This document shows, one piece after another, positions 51,930 through 62,562 of a DNA stretch of 64,000 nt. The stretch covers positions 12,696,493 through 12,760,492 of the forward strand of contig OX637362.1 of NCBI GenBank assembly GCA_951799405.1, written 5' to 3'. The DNA is from Agapetus fuscipes. Lineage: Eukaryota; Arthropoda; Insecta; Trichoptera; Glossosomatidae. Numbering within the stretch: the stretch's first letter is position 1; each line of letters opens with the position of its first letter. Position numbers and translations under genes: made by a program. The notes under the pieces are model-generated. The model saw nothing but the letters and a program-made list of their open reading frames with translations, ran no database searches and was not told the origin of the DNA.

Positions 51930-52565
51930 GATAATAATATTAGAATGATTTATTTGGTGAGCACTTTTTTATGTGAATCACAATCCTTACTTCTAGGTTG
52001 GTATGCGTTTGACCACCCATGCTGAAGCAAATGATCCACTTTGCCAATAAATAATAATAATTTTAGGATGATTTATTTGGTGAGCGCTGTTTTTGTGTGC
52101 ATCTCACCTCAAGAGCCCTCTGCGAGCTTGGTCGTCGCTGTAGAAAGCGACAATTCTCAAGCAAGACCCAGTTACTGTAAGGCTGGATGGACCTTTGGTG
52201 ACCGGTCATTGGTACAGGTTTATGAAGTTTTCAACCCAGCGAAGAACAAATTTGAAAAAATAAATGGTACATTATTTGTGCTCCGCCGGGAATCGAACCC
52301 ATAACCTTCCATTCAGTCCGAAGTATTACCACTGGACTACGGACTGGTCATGCCAATGCCAATGGAAGCTAATGCCACCAATGTTTGCCAATGGAAGGTC
52401 GTCCAGAGTTTGAGGGTGTATTTTTATTTGAGATTTGGATTTTTGTATTTTAGGTTCAAATGCGGCATGTGCAGGCGAGAACTTATACGTGTCTACTTGT
52501 GAAAATGCAAATAATGTCAATCCCCAATGTAACATATATTTGCAACTTAGATAAGATTAGATTAG
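51930..52565 (+). repeat. rep-A copy interrupted by SINE-1
   Basis: A SINE-1 tail scrap (51930-51981) abuts rep-A 51982-52048. rep-A resumes at 52351-52565 with an AAGATTAGATTAGAC tail. TGCCAAT is duplicated (52042-52048, 52351-52357). Confidence 0.75.
52049..52350 (-). mobile_element. SINE-1, complete, tail type 1
   Basis: Minus-strand copy with tail GATTTATTTGGTGAGCGC, box B complement GGGAATCGAACCC and head ACTACGGACTGGTC. It sits at the same rep-A nucleotide as the SINE-1 at 23253, in the other orientation. Confidence 0.85.
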
Positions 52566-52566
52566 A

Positions 52567-52950
52567 CACCTCAAGAGCTCTCTGCAAGCTTGTTTATCGC
52601 TATCAAAAGAGCCGATTCTCAAGCAAAATCCAATTGCTGTAAGGCTGAATTTGCTGACTGGCCTTTGGTACACGTATATGATTTTTTCAACCCATCGAAA
52701 AGCATATTTGAAAATACAAATGGTTTATTTTTTTTAGGATTAAAACCCACGACCTTATTATTTACGAGTTCTCAGCGTTAACCACTAATCTACGATCCTA
52801 AGACCACCAGCTGTCCTATTTTTGACCGTTTTTTAGTTTCAACTCAATGAATTCTCAACCCAGTGAAAAAGCATTTGAAAATTTTATTGCTATTTTTTTG
52901 TACCCAGTCAGGAATCAAACTGTCTGTAGAGTTAATCACTAGACTACAGA
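52567..52950 (-). mobile_element. Two degraded SINE-1 copies
   Basis: First copy 52567-52800 (CTCAAGAGCTCTCTGCAAGC to AATCTACGATCC), second scrap 52840-52950 (CTCAACCCAGTGAAAAAGC to CACTAGACTACAG). Confidence 0.6.
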
Positions 52951-53221
52951 AACATGGAAAATTTTAGAATCAGATTGTATAAAAAGGCTCATCTTGGATA
53001 TTTTTCTTACATCAACTTTCGCATATAAAGGAATTTCGTATATATTTTTTCTCATAAATTGAGCTGTATTGCTGCGAGCCATTTGACTTCCAATCAAATG
53101 TAAAATTATTATTATTCGAGTGAGGGAGGAGTAGGGACTTGTTGGTATAAGACCTTGGTTTCAGTTCAATTATCGATTATTTCTGGCCCGTTTTTCAAAA
53201 ACCTAAAGACACATGCATTTC

Positions 53222-53395
53222 AACACCTCTGACAGGTCTGTAGTCTAGCAGTAGCGGTTCGGACTAATAAATTACTTCATGGGTTCAAATCAGACCTTCC
53301 CTGAAACAATGGTGACATTGGCGGCAAAGTAAACCATTTTCTACAGCATGGGTGGTCAGCCACATACCAATCTATAAGTCAAGGAACATACACTA
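53222..53395. repeat. SINE-1 head joined to antisense rep-A
   Basis: SINE-1 head at 53222-53292 (CAGGTCTGTAGTCTAGCAG, box B GGGTTCAAATC) continues into minus-strand rep-A at 53293-53395. A related rep-A with the same left boundary and the same GACATTGGCGGCAAA variant lies at 54048-54165, so the two may be a local duplication. Confidence 0.6.
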
Positions 53396-53927
53396 CAAAT
53401 TACATTTTTAAAATCAAAAAATAATAATTTGTATGGACATCAAAACTAATAACATAATACAAAATTCTAATTTAAAAAACCCTAGTAGTGCTAGCCGCCA
53501 ATATTACAGATCAACCGCCTCTTCTTTCTGTCCTTACATACTTGGATAGGTGACCGCTAGGTACACCGCGTGTTGTTGGCATTTCTTGGACCGGTCCGTA
53601 GTCCAGTGGCAACACTTCAGACTGGTAAATGGAAGGTTGTGGATTCGAATCCCGGCGGAGCACAAAAATAAACCATTTATATTTCCAAATGTGCTCTTCG
53701 CTGGGTTGAAAAATTCATAAACCTTTACCAAAGACCGGTCACTGAAAGATCCATCCAACCTTACAACAACTGGGTCTTGCTTGAGAATTGGTGTTTTCTA
53801 CAGCGACTATTAATCTCGCAGAGGGCTCTTGAGGTGTGATACACACAAAAACAGAGCTCACCATATAAATCATCTTAATATTTTTATTATTATACTTCTT
53901 TCATTTCATACGTAGTCATAACCTGTA
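53396..53927 (-). mobile_element. LINE-A 3' fragment split by 5S-SINE-1
   Basis: UTR and last codons (53396-53543) and a further few codons at 53892-53927 (ACTTCTTTCATTTCATACG). Confidence 0.75.
53544..53891 (+). mobile_element. 5S-SINE-1, 5'-truncated, with duplication ATACTT
   Basis: Starts inside the 5S-like head (GGATAGGTGACCGCTAGG), linker ATTTCTTGGA, tRNA-like head with box B GGATTCGAATCCC, core, tail type 1. ATACTT at 53538-53543 and 53892-53897 marks the LINE-A target. Confidence 0.85.
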
Positions 53928-54047
53928 AAAAATAATAGGTTCCACTCGCTACATTAAACTCAGTTAAACCTTTGTTTAAATTTAAAAAAAAATGCAATAA
54001 TCAAAGGTAGAAGAAAAATAAAAATAATTTTAGGTTTTTAAGTTTTT

Positions 54048-54165
54048 TCAAATCAGACCTTCCCTGAAACAGGGGTGACATTGGCGGCAAATTGAACCAT
54101 TTTCTACAGAATGGGTGGTCAGGCACATACCAACCTATAAGTCATGGAACATACTCTACAAATTA
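54048..54165 (-). repeat. rep-A 5' part
   Basis: Antisense from CAGACCTTCCCTGAAACAGG to AAGTCATGGAACATAC. Confidence 0.7.
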
Positions 54166-54518
54166 TTACAACAAATAATAAATAAAGAAGGTGTGTTAAT
54201 GGAACGCTTTCCGAGCTCAATGATTTCCTCCATTTGAATTTTCAAATAAACAAATAAATATCTGCGAAAACAATCAGCGAATTGACGAGCCGGTAAAAGT
54301 TTTAGTCAATGTACATAAATTATTATTATATTTCCCCAGTTGTCTACGTCTTCCTCTCATTCCAAATAATGTTCTACCGATTCCATAAAAGTCAGAGAAT
54401 TTCGTGTTCGAATCAAGGACAGAGACAGAAGATTTCCAAAAATGAACCACTCACTTACCTGGAATCTTTTTAATCTAGTATCAAAGGACCGTAAGGTGAC
54501 AGTAGAATTTTTTTTTTA
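54166..54518. other. Unassigned stretch
   Basis: No coding or repeat assignment. Confidence 0.35.
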
Positions 54519-54648
54519 CAAATGCTGCATGTGCAGCTACTTACAAATTACAATTTAAGCCTCAAATGAACATAGACCTTGCAACGTTTGCCGATCTTCC
54601 TTTAAACAGGGTCGACATTGGAAAACTGATTTTTTTAAAGTATGGGTA
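54519..54648 (-). repeat. rep-A remnant upstream of LINE-A
   Basis: Diverged antisense rep-A (CAAATGCTGCATGTGCAGC to AAAGTATGGG) that abuts the truncated 5' end of LINE-A. It supplies the spurious upstream Met at 54566. Confidence 0.65.
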
Positions 54649-56966
54649 TGATAGAGTGAAAGAAGCTGTGAAAGTTAAGAAAAAGTGTTATGAAAATTGG
54701 CTGAATGATAGAAATGATAGAAAGCTAGAAGACCAATATAAGATAGCTAAGAGAATGGTGAAGACTATAATTTATGAAAGCAAGATGAATGAACAAAGAA
54801 AGATTGATGAAAGGATTAACAGAAGTTACACCGACAGTAAGAAGGAATTTTGGAGGTGGATCAATGCGGATAGAAATAAATCTTCTGCATTGACCACTCC
54901 AGGAGTCAAAATTGCTGCCGGTGAGATGGTATGGGAGAATGATGAAGTATGCAAGAGATGGAAGAACTATTTTCAAGAAATTTTTAGTCAGGGTGAAAGT
55001 AGAATTTATGAACAGATAGATGAAGAGAATGAATTGAAAATTTTGAAAGAAGAAATGAAAGTGTCTATTTCACGTCTGAAGAATGGGAAGTCTGCTGGGT
55101 TTGATGGTATAAATGGTGAAATGTTGAAAGCAGGAGGTGAATGTGTGATAGATTGGATGTACGAATTATGTAAGCTTTGTGTGAATGCAGGAGTAGTACC
55201 GATGGATTGGAGGAAGGCAGTCATTGTTCCCATTTACAAAGGTAAAGGGGACAAAAAAGACTGTCAGAACTTCAGACCAATCAGTCTACTCAGTATACCA
55301 GGAAAAGTATTTTGTAAGGTGATTATAAAAAATGTGATTCTGACTACTAGTGAAAGGATTTCCGATATACAGTCCGGCTTTATGGCCGGTAGAGGCTGTG
55401 TTGATCAGATTTTTACTCTACGACAACTTGTTGAAAAACAATTGTCGGTGAGGCGGAAGCTGTTCACGGCCTTTGTAGATCTGGAAAAGGCTTTTGACTC
55501 AGTAGACAGAGGTATGTTATGGGATGTTTTGAAAGCATACGGAGTGAATGGGGCTCTCCTAGGTGCGGTGCATGCAAACTATGAAAATAGTAAGGCATGT
55601 GTTCGTATTGATGGTGAGTATAGTGAGTGGTTTGAAGTTTATAAGGGTGTGAGGCAAGGATGTGTGATGAGTCCTTGGCTATTTAACATAGTCATGGACA
55701 AGTGTGTCAGAGATGCTCGACTTAATGATTGTGGATTGATGATAGGAGAGAGCAAAGTGAGTGTTCTACTGTATGCAGATGATGCAGTTCTTGTATCTGA
55801 TTCTGCAGTAGAATTGCAAACAATGCTCTCTAGATTGAATGAAGCTTTGAAAGGTAACCATTTGAAGTTGAATGCAAGTAAGACGAAAATATTGATTTTT
55901 GAAAGAGATGATGAAAGTATGAATTATGAATTTAAAATAAATGGAATGAATGTTGATGTCGTAAATGAGTTTGTATATCTGGGAAGTAAGTTTGAAAAAA
56001 ATGGAAGAATGTCCGGTGAATTTGAAAGAAGAATAATGAAAGGCAGGTGTGTACTGGGTGCGACCGCTTGCATCGCCAGAAACCAAAATCTCTCAAAAAA
56101 TGTTAGATTGGCGGTGCACGGTGGTATACTAGTGCCCACCTTGATGTATGGAAGTGAAGCCTGGATGGTGAGTGAAAGGGAAATAAGTAAAGTCCATACA
56201 GTAGAAATGGACTATCTAAGAAGTATGATTGGGAAAAAACGAAGTGACAGGGTGAGGAATGATTTTGTAAGAGAAGAATGTGGTGTAAGGGAAAGTGTGA
56301 AAGTGAAGATTAAAAGAAGTATGTTAAGATGGTTCGGGCACATGGAGAGAATGAGTGATGAAAGATTGACGAAGAAAGTATATGTTGCTAGAATAGATGG
56401 ATGTCGTGGAAGAGGAAGGCCGAGAAAGGTATGGATGGACCAAATTTTCGAAATAGCGAATGAATGGGATATCCAGAGTCATAATAAAAGGAGAGCTTGT
56501 ATGAAAAAGGTTATGGCTCTGGATAAAATGAAAGAAGTATGCAAGGATCGAAGGAAATGGCGGTTGATCTGTAATGCTGATGGTTAAAGCTGAGGCTTTT
56601 AAATTAAAAAAAATATGTGTTGTAGTTTTTTTTTTTTTTTTTAATTTTTTACTGTTTAATTTCTTAGAGTTTATTTGTTTTATATATTTGATTGTATTAA
56701 TTGCTTGTACTCCTTGACTGATAGGTTGGTATGCGGCTGACCACCCATACTGTAAAAAATGGTTCACTTTGCCAATGTCACCCCTGCTTCAGGGAAGGTC
56801 GGCAAGAGTTGCAGGGCTAATGTTCATTTGAGATTGGGTTTTTTATATTGTAGGTCCACATGCAGCATGTGTAAGCGCGAAATTATGCATGTCTGCTTGT
56901 GGGAATGCATTTAATATGAATCTCAAATGATACATATCTTTGCAGCTTAGATTTAGATTTAGATTT
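54649..56966 (+). mobile_element. LINE-A, longest copy, intact 3' end
   Basis: 2.3-kb 5'-truncated non-LTR retrotransposon: reverse-transcriptase ORF to 56587, a UTR of about 120 bp, rep-A (from ACTCCTTGACTGATAGG, about 56709) and an ATTTAGATTTAGATTT tail. The endonuclease domain is missing. Clade by motif: RTE- or CR1-like. No RNase H domain follows the thumb region, and the tandem short tail in place of poly(A) favours the RTE group. Confidence 0.85.
54650..56587 (+). CDS. LINE-A reverse transcriptase, N-terminally truncated
   Basis: Uninterrupted frame. The first in-frame ATG (54566) lies in an antisense rep-A, so the true protein start is lost and residue 1 here (numbered from 54566) is artificial. 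Motifs in that numbering: G-K-S-A-G-F-D-G at 174-181 (RT motif 1), F-R-P-I-S-L-L at 236 (motif 2), F-V-D-L-E-K-A-F-D-S-V at 303-313 (motif A with its Asp), R-Q-G-C-V-M-S-P at 363 (motif B), Y-A-D-D at 403-406 (motif C catalytic pair), then L-N-A-S-K-T-K (motif D). The C-terminal domain has L-M-Y-G-S-E-A-W, R-W-F-G-H-M-E-R-M and G-R-G-R-P-R-K near 615. All polymerase residues are present. What is missing is the endonuclease that would make the target nick. It is the source of the rep-A 3' ends across the window, or a sister of that source. Confidence 0.9.
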   Translation, partial: DRVKEAVKVKKKCYENWLNDRNDRKLEDQYKIAKRMVKTIIYESKMNEQRKIDERINRSYTDSKKEFWRWINADRNKSSALTTPGVKIAAGEMVWENDEVCKRWKNYFQEIFSQGESRIYEQIDEENELKILKEEMKVSISRLKNGKSAGFDGINGEMLKAGGECVIDWMYELCKLCVNAGVVPMDWRKAVIVPIYKGKGDKKDCQNFRPISLLSIPGKVFCKVIIKNVILTTSERISDIQSGFMAGRGCVDQIFTLRQLVEKQLSVRRKLFTAFVDLEKAFDSVDRGMLWDVLKAYGVNGALLGAVHANYENSKACVRIDGEYSEWFEVYKGVRQGCVMSPWLFNIVMDKCVRDARLNDCGLMIGESKVSVLLYADDAVLVSDSAVELQTMLSRLNEALKGNHLKLNASKTKILIFERDDESMNYEFKINGMNVDVVNEFVYLGSKFEKNGRMSGEFERRIMKGRCVLGATACIARNQNLSKNVRLAVHGGILVPTLMYGSEAWMVSEREISKVHTVEMDYLRSMIGKKRSDRVRNDFVREECGVRESVKVKIKRSMLRWFGHMERMSDERLTKKVYVARIDGCRGRGRPRKVWMDQIFEIANEWDIQSHNKRRACMKKVMALDKMKEVCKDRRKWRLICNADG

Positions 56967-57370
56967 TTAGATGGGTGGTATGCGGCTGACCACCTATGCT
57001 ATAGAAAATGATTCACTTTTCCAATGTCCTTCCTGTTTCGGATGGGTCAGGAAGAGTTACAGGGTGTATGTTCATTTGAGATTTGGGTTTTTATGTTGTA
57101 CGTGTGTAAAATGCATAAAACGTGATTCCTCAATGTTACATATTATCTTTGCAATTAAGATTAGATTAGATTAGACGAGTTGACAATATAATAAAATCAC
57201 AAAAGTATGTACAAAGGCTGCATGTTACTTACAAATTAAAATCTAAACCTCAAATGAACCTAAGCCCTGCAAATGTTTCCAATCCTCCCTTAAACAAGAT
57301 TGATATTGTAAAATGGCTTTGTTCAATGTGTGGGTGGTCATTCTCATACTAATCTATTTGTCAAGAAATC
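56967..57370. repeat. Two old rep-A copies, opposite orientation
   Basis: Plus-strand copy 56967-57178 (GGGTGGTATGCGGCTGACC to AGATTAGATTAGATTAGAC) with a deletion in the GCGGCATG block, then a minus-strand copy 57208-57370 lacking its tail. Confidence 0.7.
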
Positions 57371-57549
57371 TTGGAATTCAGTAATCTTAAGTAATATGTG
57401 GGTGTCATTTTCCTAGATTAGATGAAATTTAGGGAAGTGAGTGGTCTACTTAAATTACTTTAAACGGAATAACAAAGGCGTAACCGGAAACTTTGTGCAC
57501 AAACAATATTTCGGAAATCCCGTTGGGATAATTTTTTTTCATTTAGCCA

Positions 57550-57905
57550 ATTACTTATCCGTAGTCCAAAGTCAACTGATCACAAGTCAAGTGGTTAACG
57601 CTTCGGACTCGTAAATGGAAGGTTGTGGGTTCAAATCCAGGCGAAACGCAAAAATAAACCATTTATATTTTCAAATATGCTCTTTGCTGGGTTGAAAAAT
57701 TCATAAAACCTGTACCAAAGACTGGACACTAAAGGTCCATCCAGCCTTACAGAAACTGGGTCTTGCTTTTTAGTATCGGTGCTTTGTAGCAACGATCAAG
57801 CTCGTTAACACCTCTGCAGCACTACAACAAGTGTCATAGACCCCTTCAGTCTCTGAAATCTAGGGAGTCTCCCGAACAGGATTTCTTACAAAACAAAAAC
57901 AAAAA
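57550..57905 (+). mobile_element. SINE-1, tail type 2, complete
   Basis: Head with a small insertion, box B GGTTCAAATCC, core, ACAACAAGTGTCATAGACCC and GGGAGTCTCCCGAACAGG, ending CAAAACAAAAACAAAAAAA. Confidence 0.8.
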
Positions 57906-58455
57906 AATTCAACTACTGGGTGTACAAATAATTTTCTTTCTCCAATGACCAGTCAAACTGAAATAGTTTGAATATTAATTGTAACTAATGACAGTCTCAT
58001 AAGCATTTATCACATCGCATCATCATCACGCTGAAGATGCATCGCAGGTACCTACACGCGAAACGTCCGTAAACTCCAGCTCACGAGTCTATGACAACAT
58101 ATCCCGGAAATCAACTCTACAATGATAACCACAGGCCGTGAAAATTTTAAGCTTTTGTAAATATTGTTTAATTATTTTTACCACTCTCATTTTGTAATTT
58201 CCTAATACCAGTATCCCTTACATTTTCACAGCCAATAAATTTTCACAGCCCGTTGCGTAATAAACATTACGCAACGGCCAACCCGTCTTGAAATGGAGGC
58301 ATTTTTAAATTAAGTACTTTTTCTCAGTAGCAAACATTAGATTTGTATGGGACTTCACTCGTATTACAATTGCCTCCTTAAGTGATTCAAACCAACGTAT
58401 TATGTTCCAAATACGCTAGTCAAGAACAGCAACTTGATCCCACGGCCATTACACC
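57906..58455. other. Mostly unassigned; hammerhead-like and SINE-2 scraps
   Basis: 58028-58070 has ACG-CTGAAGA-T...GAAA-CGTC-CGT, the hammerhead order with a weak stem II. 58383-58455 resembles a minus-strand SINE-2 head (CAAACCAACGTATTATGTTCC, GGCCATTACACC). No gene. Confidence 0.35.
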
Positions 58456-59040
58456 TTTTTTACTTGTGATTGTGTGTCCGTGTGTGTTTTTTTTTACTTG
58501 TGTGAGTGTGTCTCTAGATTTAGGTTCTTGAATAATTACGAACTCAATTACATAAACAAATCTGAGACACGCCACTGCAAAAACAATACCAGAATCTTCC
58601 TTCTTTTATTAATCAAAAATGTGAAAATGAAAATAGGAGAGAGAAGGAATGAGAGAGAGGGGAGAGGGAGCGATCAAAATAACTCCAGTCATCATAAATT
58701 AAATTTCCGTATTTATTGTATACTGTTTTAAGTTAACGACCAAAGTTTAAATAAATTCAACGCCGTTTTGCCCGTTCAACAATAGCCTTGATTTTGTGCC
58801 GTTCGCCGGCTAAGAGCCTTGCTCGTTATTGTCGTGAAGGCTGGGCGAACGGGTGGCGGGGCACAAAAGTTTTTAATGAGAAATGACAAGCCAGCGTTTA
58901 TCCCGATGGAAAAATGAACAATCTGGCATTGTCGGGATCCGCGCTCAGATTGTGTGGAAACTTCTAGAAAATAATAATGTCTCAGAGCGACAATTATTGT
59001 TGGCGAATAACGAGTACAGAGCGGTCGAGAAATGGAGACA
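58456..59040. other. Unassigned stretch
   Basis: 58775-58870 is GC-richer with the inverted pair GTTCGCCGGC/GGGCGAACGGG. A purine-rich GAGAGAGAGGGGAGAGGG run lies at 58650-58670. No gene recognised. Confidence 0.35.
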
Positions 59041-60117
59041 TGACCGGTCCGTAGTTCAGTGGTAACACTTCGGACTCTCAATGGATGGTTGTGGGTTTGA
59101 ATCCCGGCGGAGCACAAAAAATATACCATTTATATTTTTTAAATTTGCTCTTCGCTGGATTGAAAAATTCATAAGTATTTACCAATGACCGGTAACCAAA
59201 GGTCCATCCAGCCTTACAGCAACATTGGTCTTGCTTGAGAATTGGCACTTTGTAGCGACGACGACCAAGCTCGTAAAAAGGTCGATAGCTCTATAATCTA
59301 TAATCTATAATCTAAGTTGCAAGGATATATTCATTTAAAGCTCTCAGATGTAAGCCCACAAACCAACAAGTGTAGTTCGCGCTTACAAATGCTGAATGTG
59401 TACTTACAAATAAAATCCAAACCTCAAATGAACATAAGCCCCACAACTTTTGCCGACCTTCCCTGAAACAGGGGTAACATTGGCAAAGTGAACCATTTTT
59501 TACAGTATGGGTGGTCAGCCTCATACCAACCTATAAGTCAAGGAATATGAATAAAAAATTACATTTAAATATATAAAAGAACAAAACCTTACAAAGAAAT
59601 CTATCCAAAAAAAGTCAGAAATTTCCTATGCAAAAAATGTAGCAAATTAATACACCAACATTAGAAATCACCATTGCAGATTAGCCGCCACTTCTTCCTG
59701 TCCTTGCACACTTCTTTCATTTCATCCAGAGTCATAACCTTTTTCATGCAAGTCCTCCTTTTATTATGACTCTGGATATCCCATTCATTCGCTATTTCAG
59801 AAATTTGATCCATCCATACTTTTCTCGGTCTTCCTCTACCACGACATCCATCTATTTTAGCAACATATACTTTCTTCGTCAATCTTTCATCACTCATTCT
59901 CAATTGGTAGAATGCTTGCATTCCATGCCGAGAGCAAGGAATCGAACTCAAGGCTTACTCAGCCTGCACCTGGGAAACTCCCACTTTCCTTCTCTGAAAG
60001 TGGTCGGTGTAAGGCCGGCTCTCTCACCCGTAAAAAAATAGGTCCCGAATCACCACATGCGACCCATCCGGGGATAACGCAGGCAAGAATTTACACTATA
60101 TGTGTAGCTTAGTTTTG
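59041..60117 (+). mobile_element. SINE-1/SINE-3 dimer split by LINE-A
   Basis: SINE-1 (59041-59279) and the start of the SINE-3 head (GGTCGATAGCTC, to 59291), resuming at 59902 (AATTGGTAGAATGC) through the SINE-3 body to GTAGCTTAGTTTTG. The break is inside the box A of the second tRNA-like head. Confidence 0.85.
59292..59898 (-). mobile_element. LINE-A 3' insertion in a tRNA-like head
   Basis: 607 bp, minus strand: coding end from R-M-S-D-E-R-L-T-K-K (59898) to stop near 59662, UTR, rep-A, three TATAATC units. CTC flanks both sides (59289-59291, 59899-59901). UTR and rep-A are nearly identical to 1455-1857. Confidence 0.85.
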
Positions 60118-60296
60118 TTTAAATGATATAGAAACAATTAACCTTGGGTTCAGTTTAATAAAACTTGCCTAGAATTTTATTTACACAATTTGCTTACATT
60201 AACACGCATGACTGAAAGACCCTGCGTTTCAGGTTAACATACAATTTAGAATCGCTGATCTTTTTCAACACAAAAAATTACTACCACTTTCTAAAA
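60118..60296. other. Unassigned stretch
   Basis: Short AT-rich interval without assignment. Confidence 0.3.
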
Positions 60297-60883
60297 TCGA
60301 AATCTAAATCTAAGTTGCAAAGATATGTATGATTTGAGATTCATATTGAATGCATTTCCACAAGCAGACACGCATTATTTCGTGCTCACACATGCCGCAT
60401 GTGGACCTACAATATAAAAACCCAATCTCAAATCAACATAAGCCCTGCAACTCTTGCCGACCTTCCCAGAAACAGGGGGGACACTGGCAAAGTTAACCAT
60501 TTTTTACAGCATGGGTGGTCAGCCTTATACTAACTTATAAGTCAAGGAATACAAGCAATTAATTACATCCAGCTATGCAAACAAACAAACACTAGAAAAT
60601 CTACATCTACAAAACATCTATAAAAATTTTAATTGATTGTTGTCCTTAGCCGCCTACATTACAGATCAGCCACCATTTTTTTCGATCCTTACATACTTCT
60701 TTCATTTCATCCAGAGTCATAACCTTTTTCATACAAGCTTTCCTTTTGTTATGCCTCTGGATATCCCATTCATTTGCTATTTCTGAAATTTGATCCATCC
60801 ATAACTTTCTCGGTCTTCCTCTATCACGACATCCACCTATTCTTGCAGCATATACTTTCTTGGTCAATATTTCATAAATGTAA
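60297..60883 (-). mobile_element. LINE-A 3' fragment
   Basis: rep-A from CTAAATCTAAGTTGC (60300-60548), UTR, and the last 73 codons (to 60867) with G-C-R-D-R-G-R-P-R-K and the C-terminus C-N-V-G-G. Truncated at 60883. Confidence 0.85.
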
Positions 60884-61482
60884 ATAAAAAATTCACGGAT
60901 AAGATTGCACTTTGCAGTGATTTATATATTTTGTCATTCATTCGATTTTGAACAGCAATTCTTGCATTCCTTTTTTTTCAGCATCTAACAATGAGCGCCT
61001 GCAATCTGCATCAACGGAAGCTGTAAGTTGAAGCTCAATCATGGCGTTCCACCAAAAAATCCATAGAAACTAAAACGCACGATGCAAAGGCGCTTTTTAG
61101 ATTTCCATCATTTTTTTGATACTGTGTGCTAGAGTTAAACGTAAAATTTTATACTCGCGCAGCTTTTGGATGAATGAGAGCTTTTTTGCAATGCGAGGAG
61201 GTTTTGCAAAGTTTTGATTAGGCTCTCAGTGTTTTTTTTTTTTTTTAATTTCGACTGCTCTACGAACGAAACGTCCAGACTGCCGTCGCGAAAAATTGTG
61301 TCATTCAAGAAGAAATTCATTCCACTAGTTTTGTGTAATATGTTTTTATGTAGACTGAAAACAAAATTCTTGCAAGTGTTTTGAAATTATGCCGAAAAGT
61401 AGACTGAAAATTGAAGAAAAATGGATCCTTATTTGTATCTTGAAATTTTGATTAATTTCTTGGCTTATATTATTATTTTTTT
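60884..61482. other. Unassigned stretch
   Basis: No coding or repeat assignment. Confidence 0.35.
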
Positions 61483-61893
61483 TAAATAGATTTGTGAAGA
61501 GGAATTAAATTCACCAACCTATTTTACCTGGCCAGAAACAAGTATTCACGTCTAAATCAAAATTTAAACGTAAGCTGCAAATATAAATATGATTTTGGAT
61601 TCATATAAAACGCATTCCCACACGCAGACATGTATAAGTTTGCGCTTACACATGCCGCTGGACCTACAATATAAAAATCCAATCTCAAATTAACATAAAC
61701 CCTGCAACTCTTGAAGACCTTTCCTGAAACAGGGGTCATCCATTAAAAACTCATTATGTGTATTTTTAATGAATTAAAAATCAATAAGTACCCAATGACA
61801 TCTGTTAAACCAAGGTCGAAAGTTATTGTCGAAAGAATATGACGCAGGCGGGGTTCGATCTATCGTTAGTGCCAATAATTCAATTCGTGCGCC
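61483..61893 (-). mobile_element. SINE-2 split by rep-A
   Basis: Tail side 61483-61555 (AAATAGATTTGTGAAGAGG), head side 61739-61893 with box B complement GGGGTTCGATC. Confidence 0.7.
61556..61738 (-). repeat. rep-A, 5'-truncated, inside SINE-2
   Basis: Antisense copy from CAAAATTTAAACGTAAGCTGC to CCTGAAACAGGGGTCA. The first 60 bp of the module are absent, as expected of 5'-truncated retrotransposition. Confidence 0.75.
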
Positions 61894-61904
61894 GACGCAT
61901 TATT

Positions 61905-61975
61905 TCTATCAACCATTCCAGCGACTTATATGTTGGTATGAGACTAATCACCCATACAGTACAAAGCATCTTAAT
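61905..61975 (+). repeat. rep-A 5' scrap
   Basis: CAGCGACTTATATGTTGG to CACCCATACAGTACAAAG. Confidence 0.5.
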
Positions 61976-62184
61976 TTTTTGCCTTTCGTGGTCCATTCTG
62001 TTTATGTGTTCATGTAAGACTACAAAGCAAACTATAACAAAATATATAAACTGCTTCAAAAATGTAACATCAGAATTATACTCTTCTTTCCATACAATGG
62101 TTTAAAAAACAAAAGTTGCAAAAAAAAACATTACTGTAAAAAGATATGGAAAACACAATAAATTTTGAAAGGTAGGAAAAAATT

Positions 62185-62330
62185 AAGCGTGGCTGGACGA
62201 CATCAAGGAAACTGCAGGCAGAGAACGGCTGAACACAGCAGTGAATAGACAGAAATGGAGAGGATTGGAGAAGGCCTACGTCCAGGAGTGGACTGAGAAA
62301 GGCTGAGGAAGGCTGAGGAAAGAGAAAGGC
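62185..62330 (+). mobile_element. LINE-C 3' fragment
   Basis: Frame giving W-L-D-D-I-K-E-T-A-G-R, then N-R-Q-K-W-R-G-L-E-K-A-Y-V-Q-E-W-T-E-K-G and a TGA stop near 62305. Tail AGGAAAGAGAAAGGC. Confidence 0.75.
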
Positions 62331-62379
62331 AGAAAAAAAAATGTTTTCAAACCCTTAACTCCTTTTTGTTTGAGATGTT

Positions 62380-62562
62380 GTTCCTCGACTTATGGTTGGT
62401 ATGCGGCTGACCACCCAGCTGTAGAAAATAGTTCACTTTGCCATTGTCACCCCTGTTTCAGGAAAGGGCGACAAGAGGTGCAGGGTGTTTGTTCATTTGA
62501 GATTTGTGTTTTTATGTTTTTGGTTGACATGTGGTATGTGCAAATGTGAACTTGTACGTGCT
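62380..62562 (+). repeat. rep-A, 3'-truncated by LINE-B
   Basis: TTGTTCCTCGACTTATGG to GAACTTGTACGTGC, then abrupt change to LINE-B. Confidence 0.75.
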
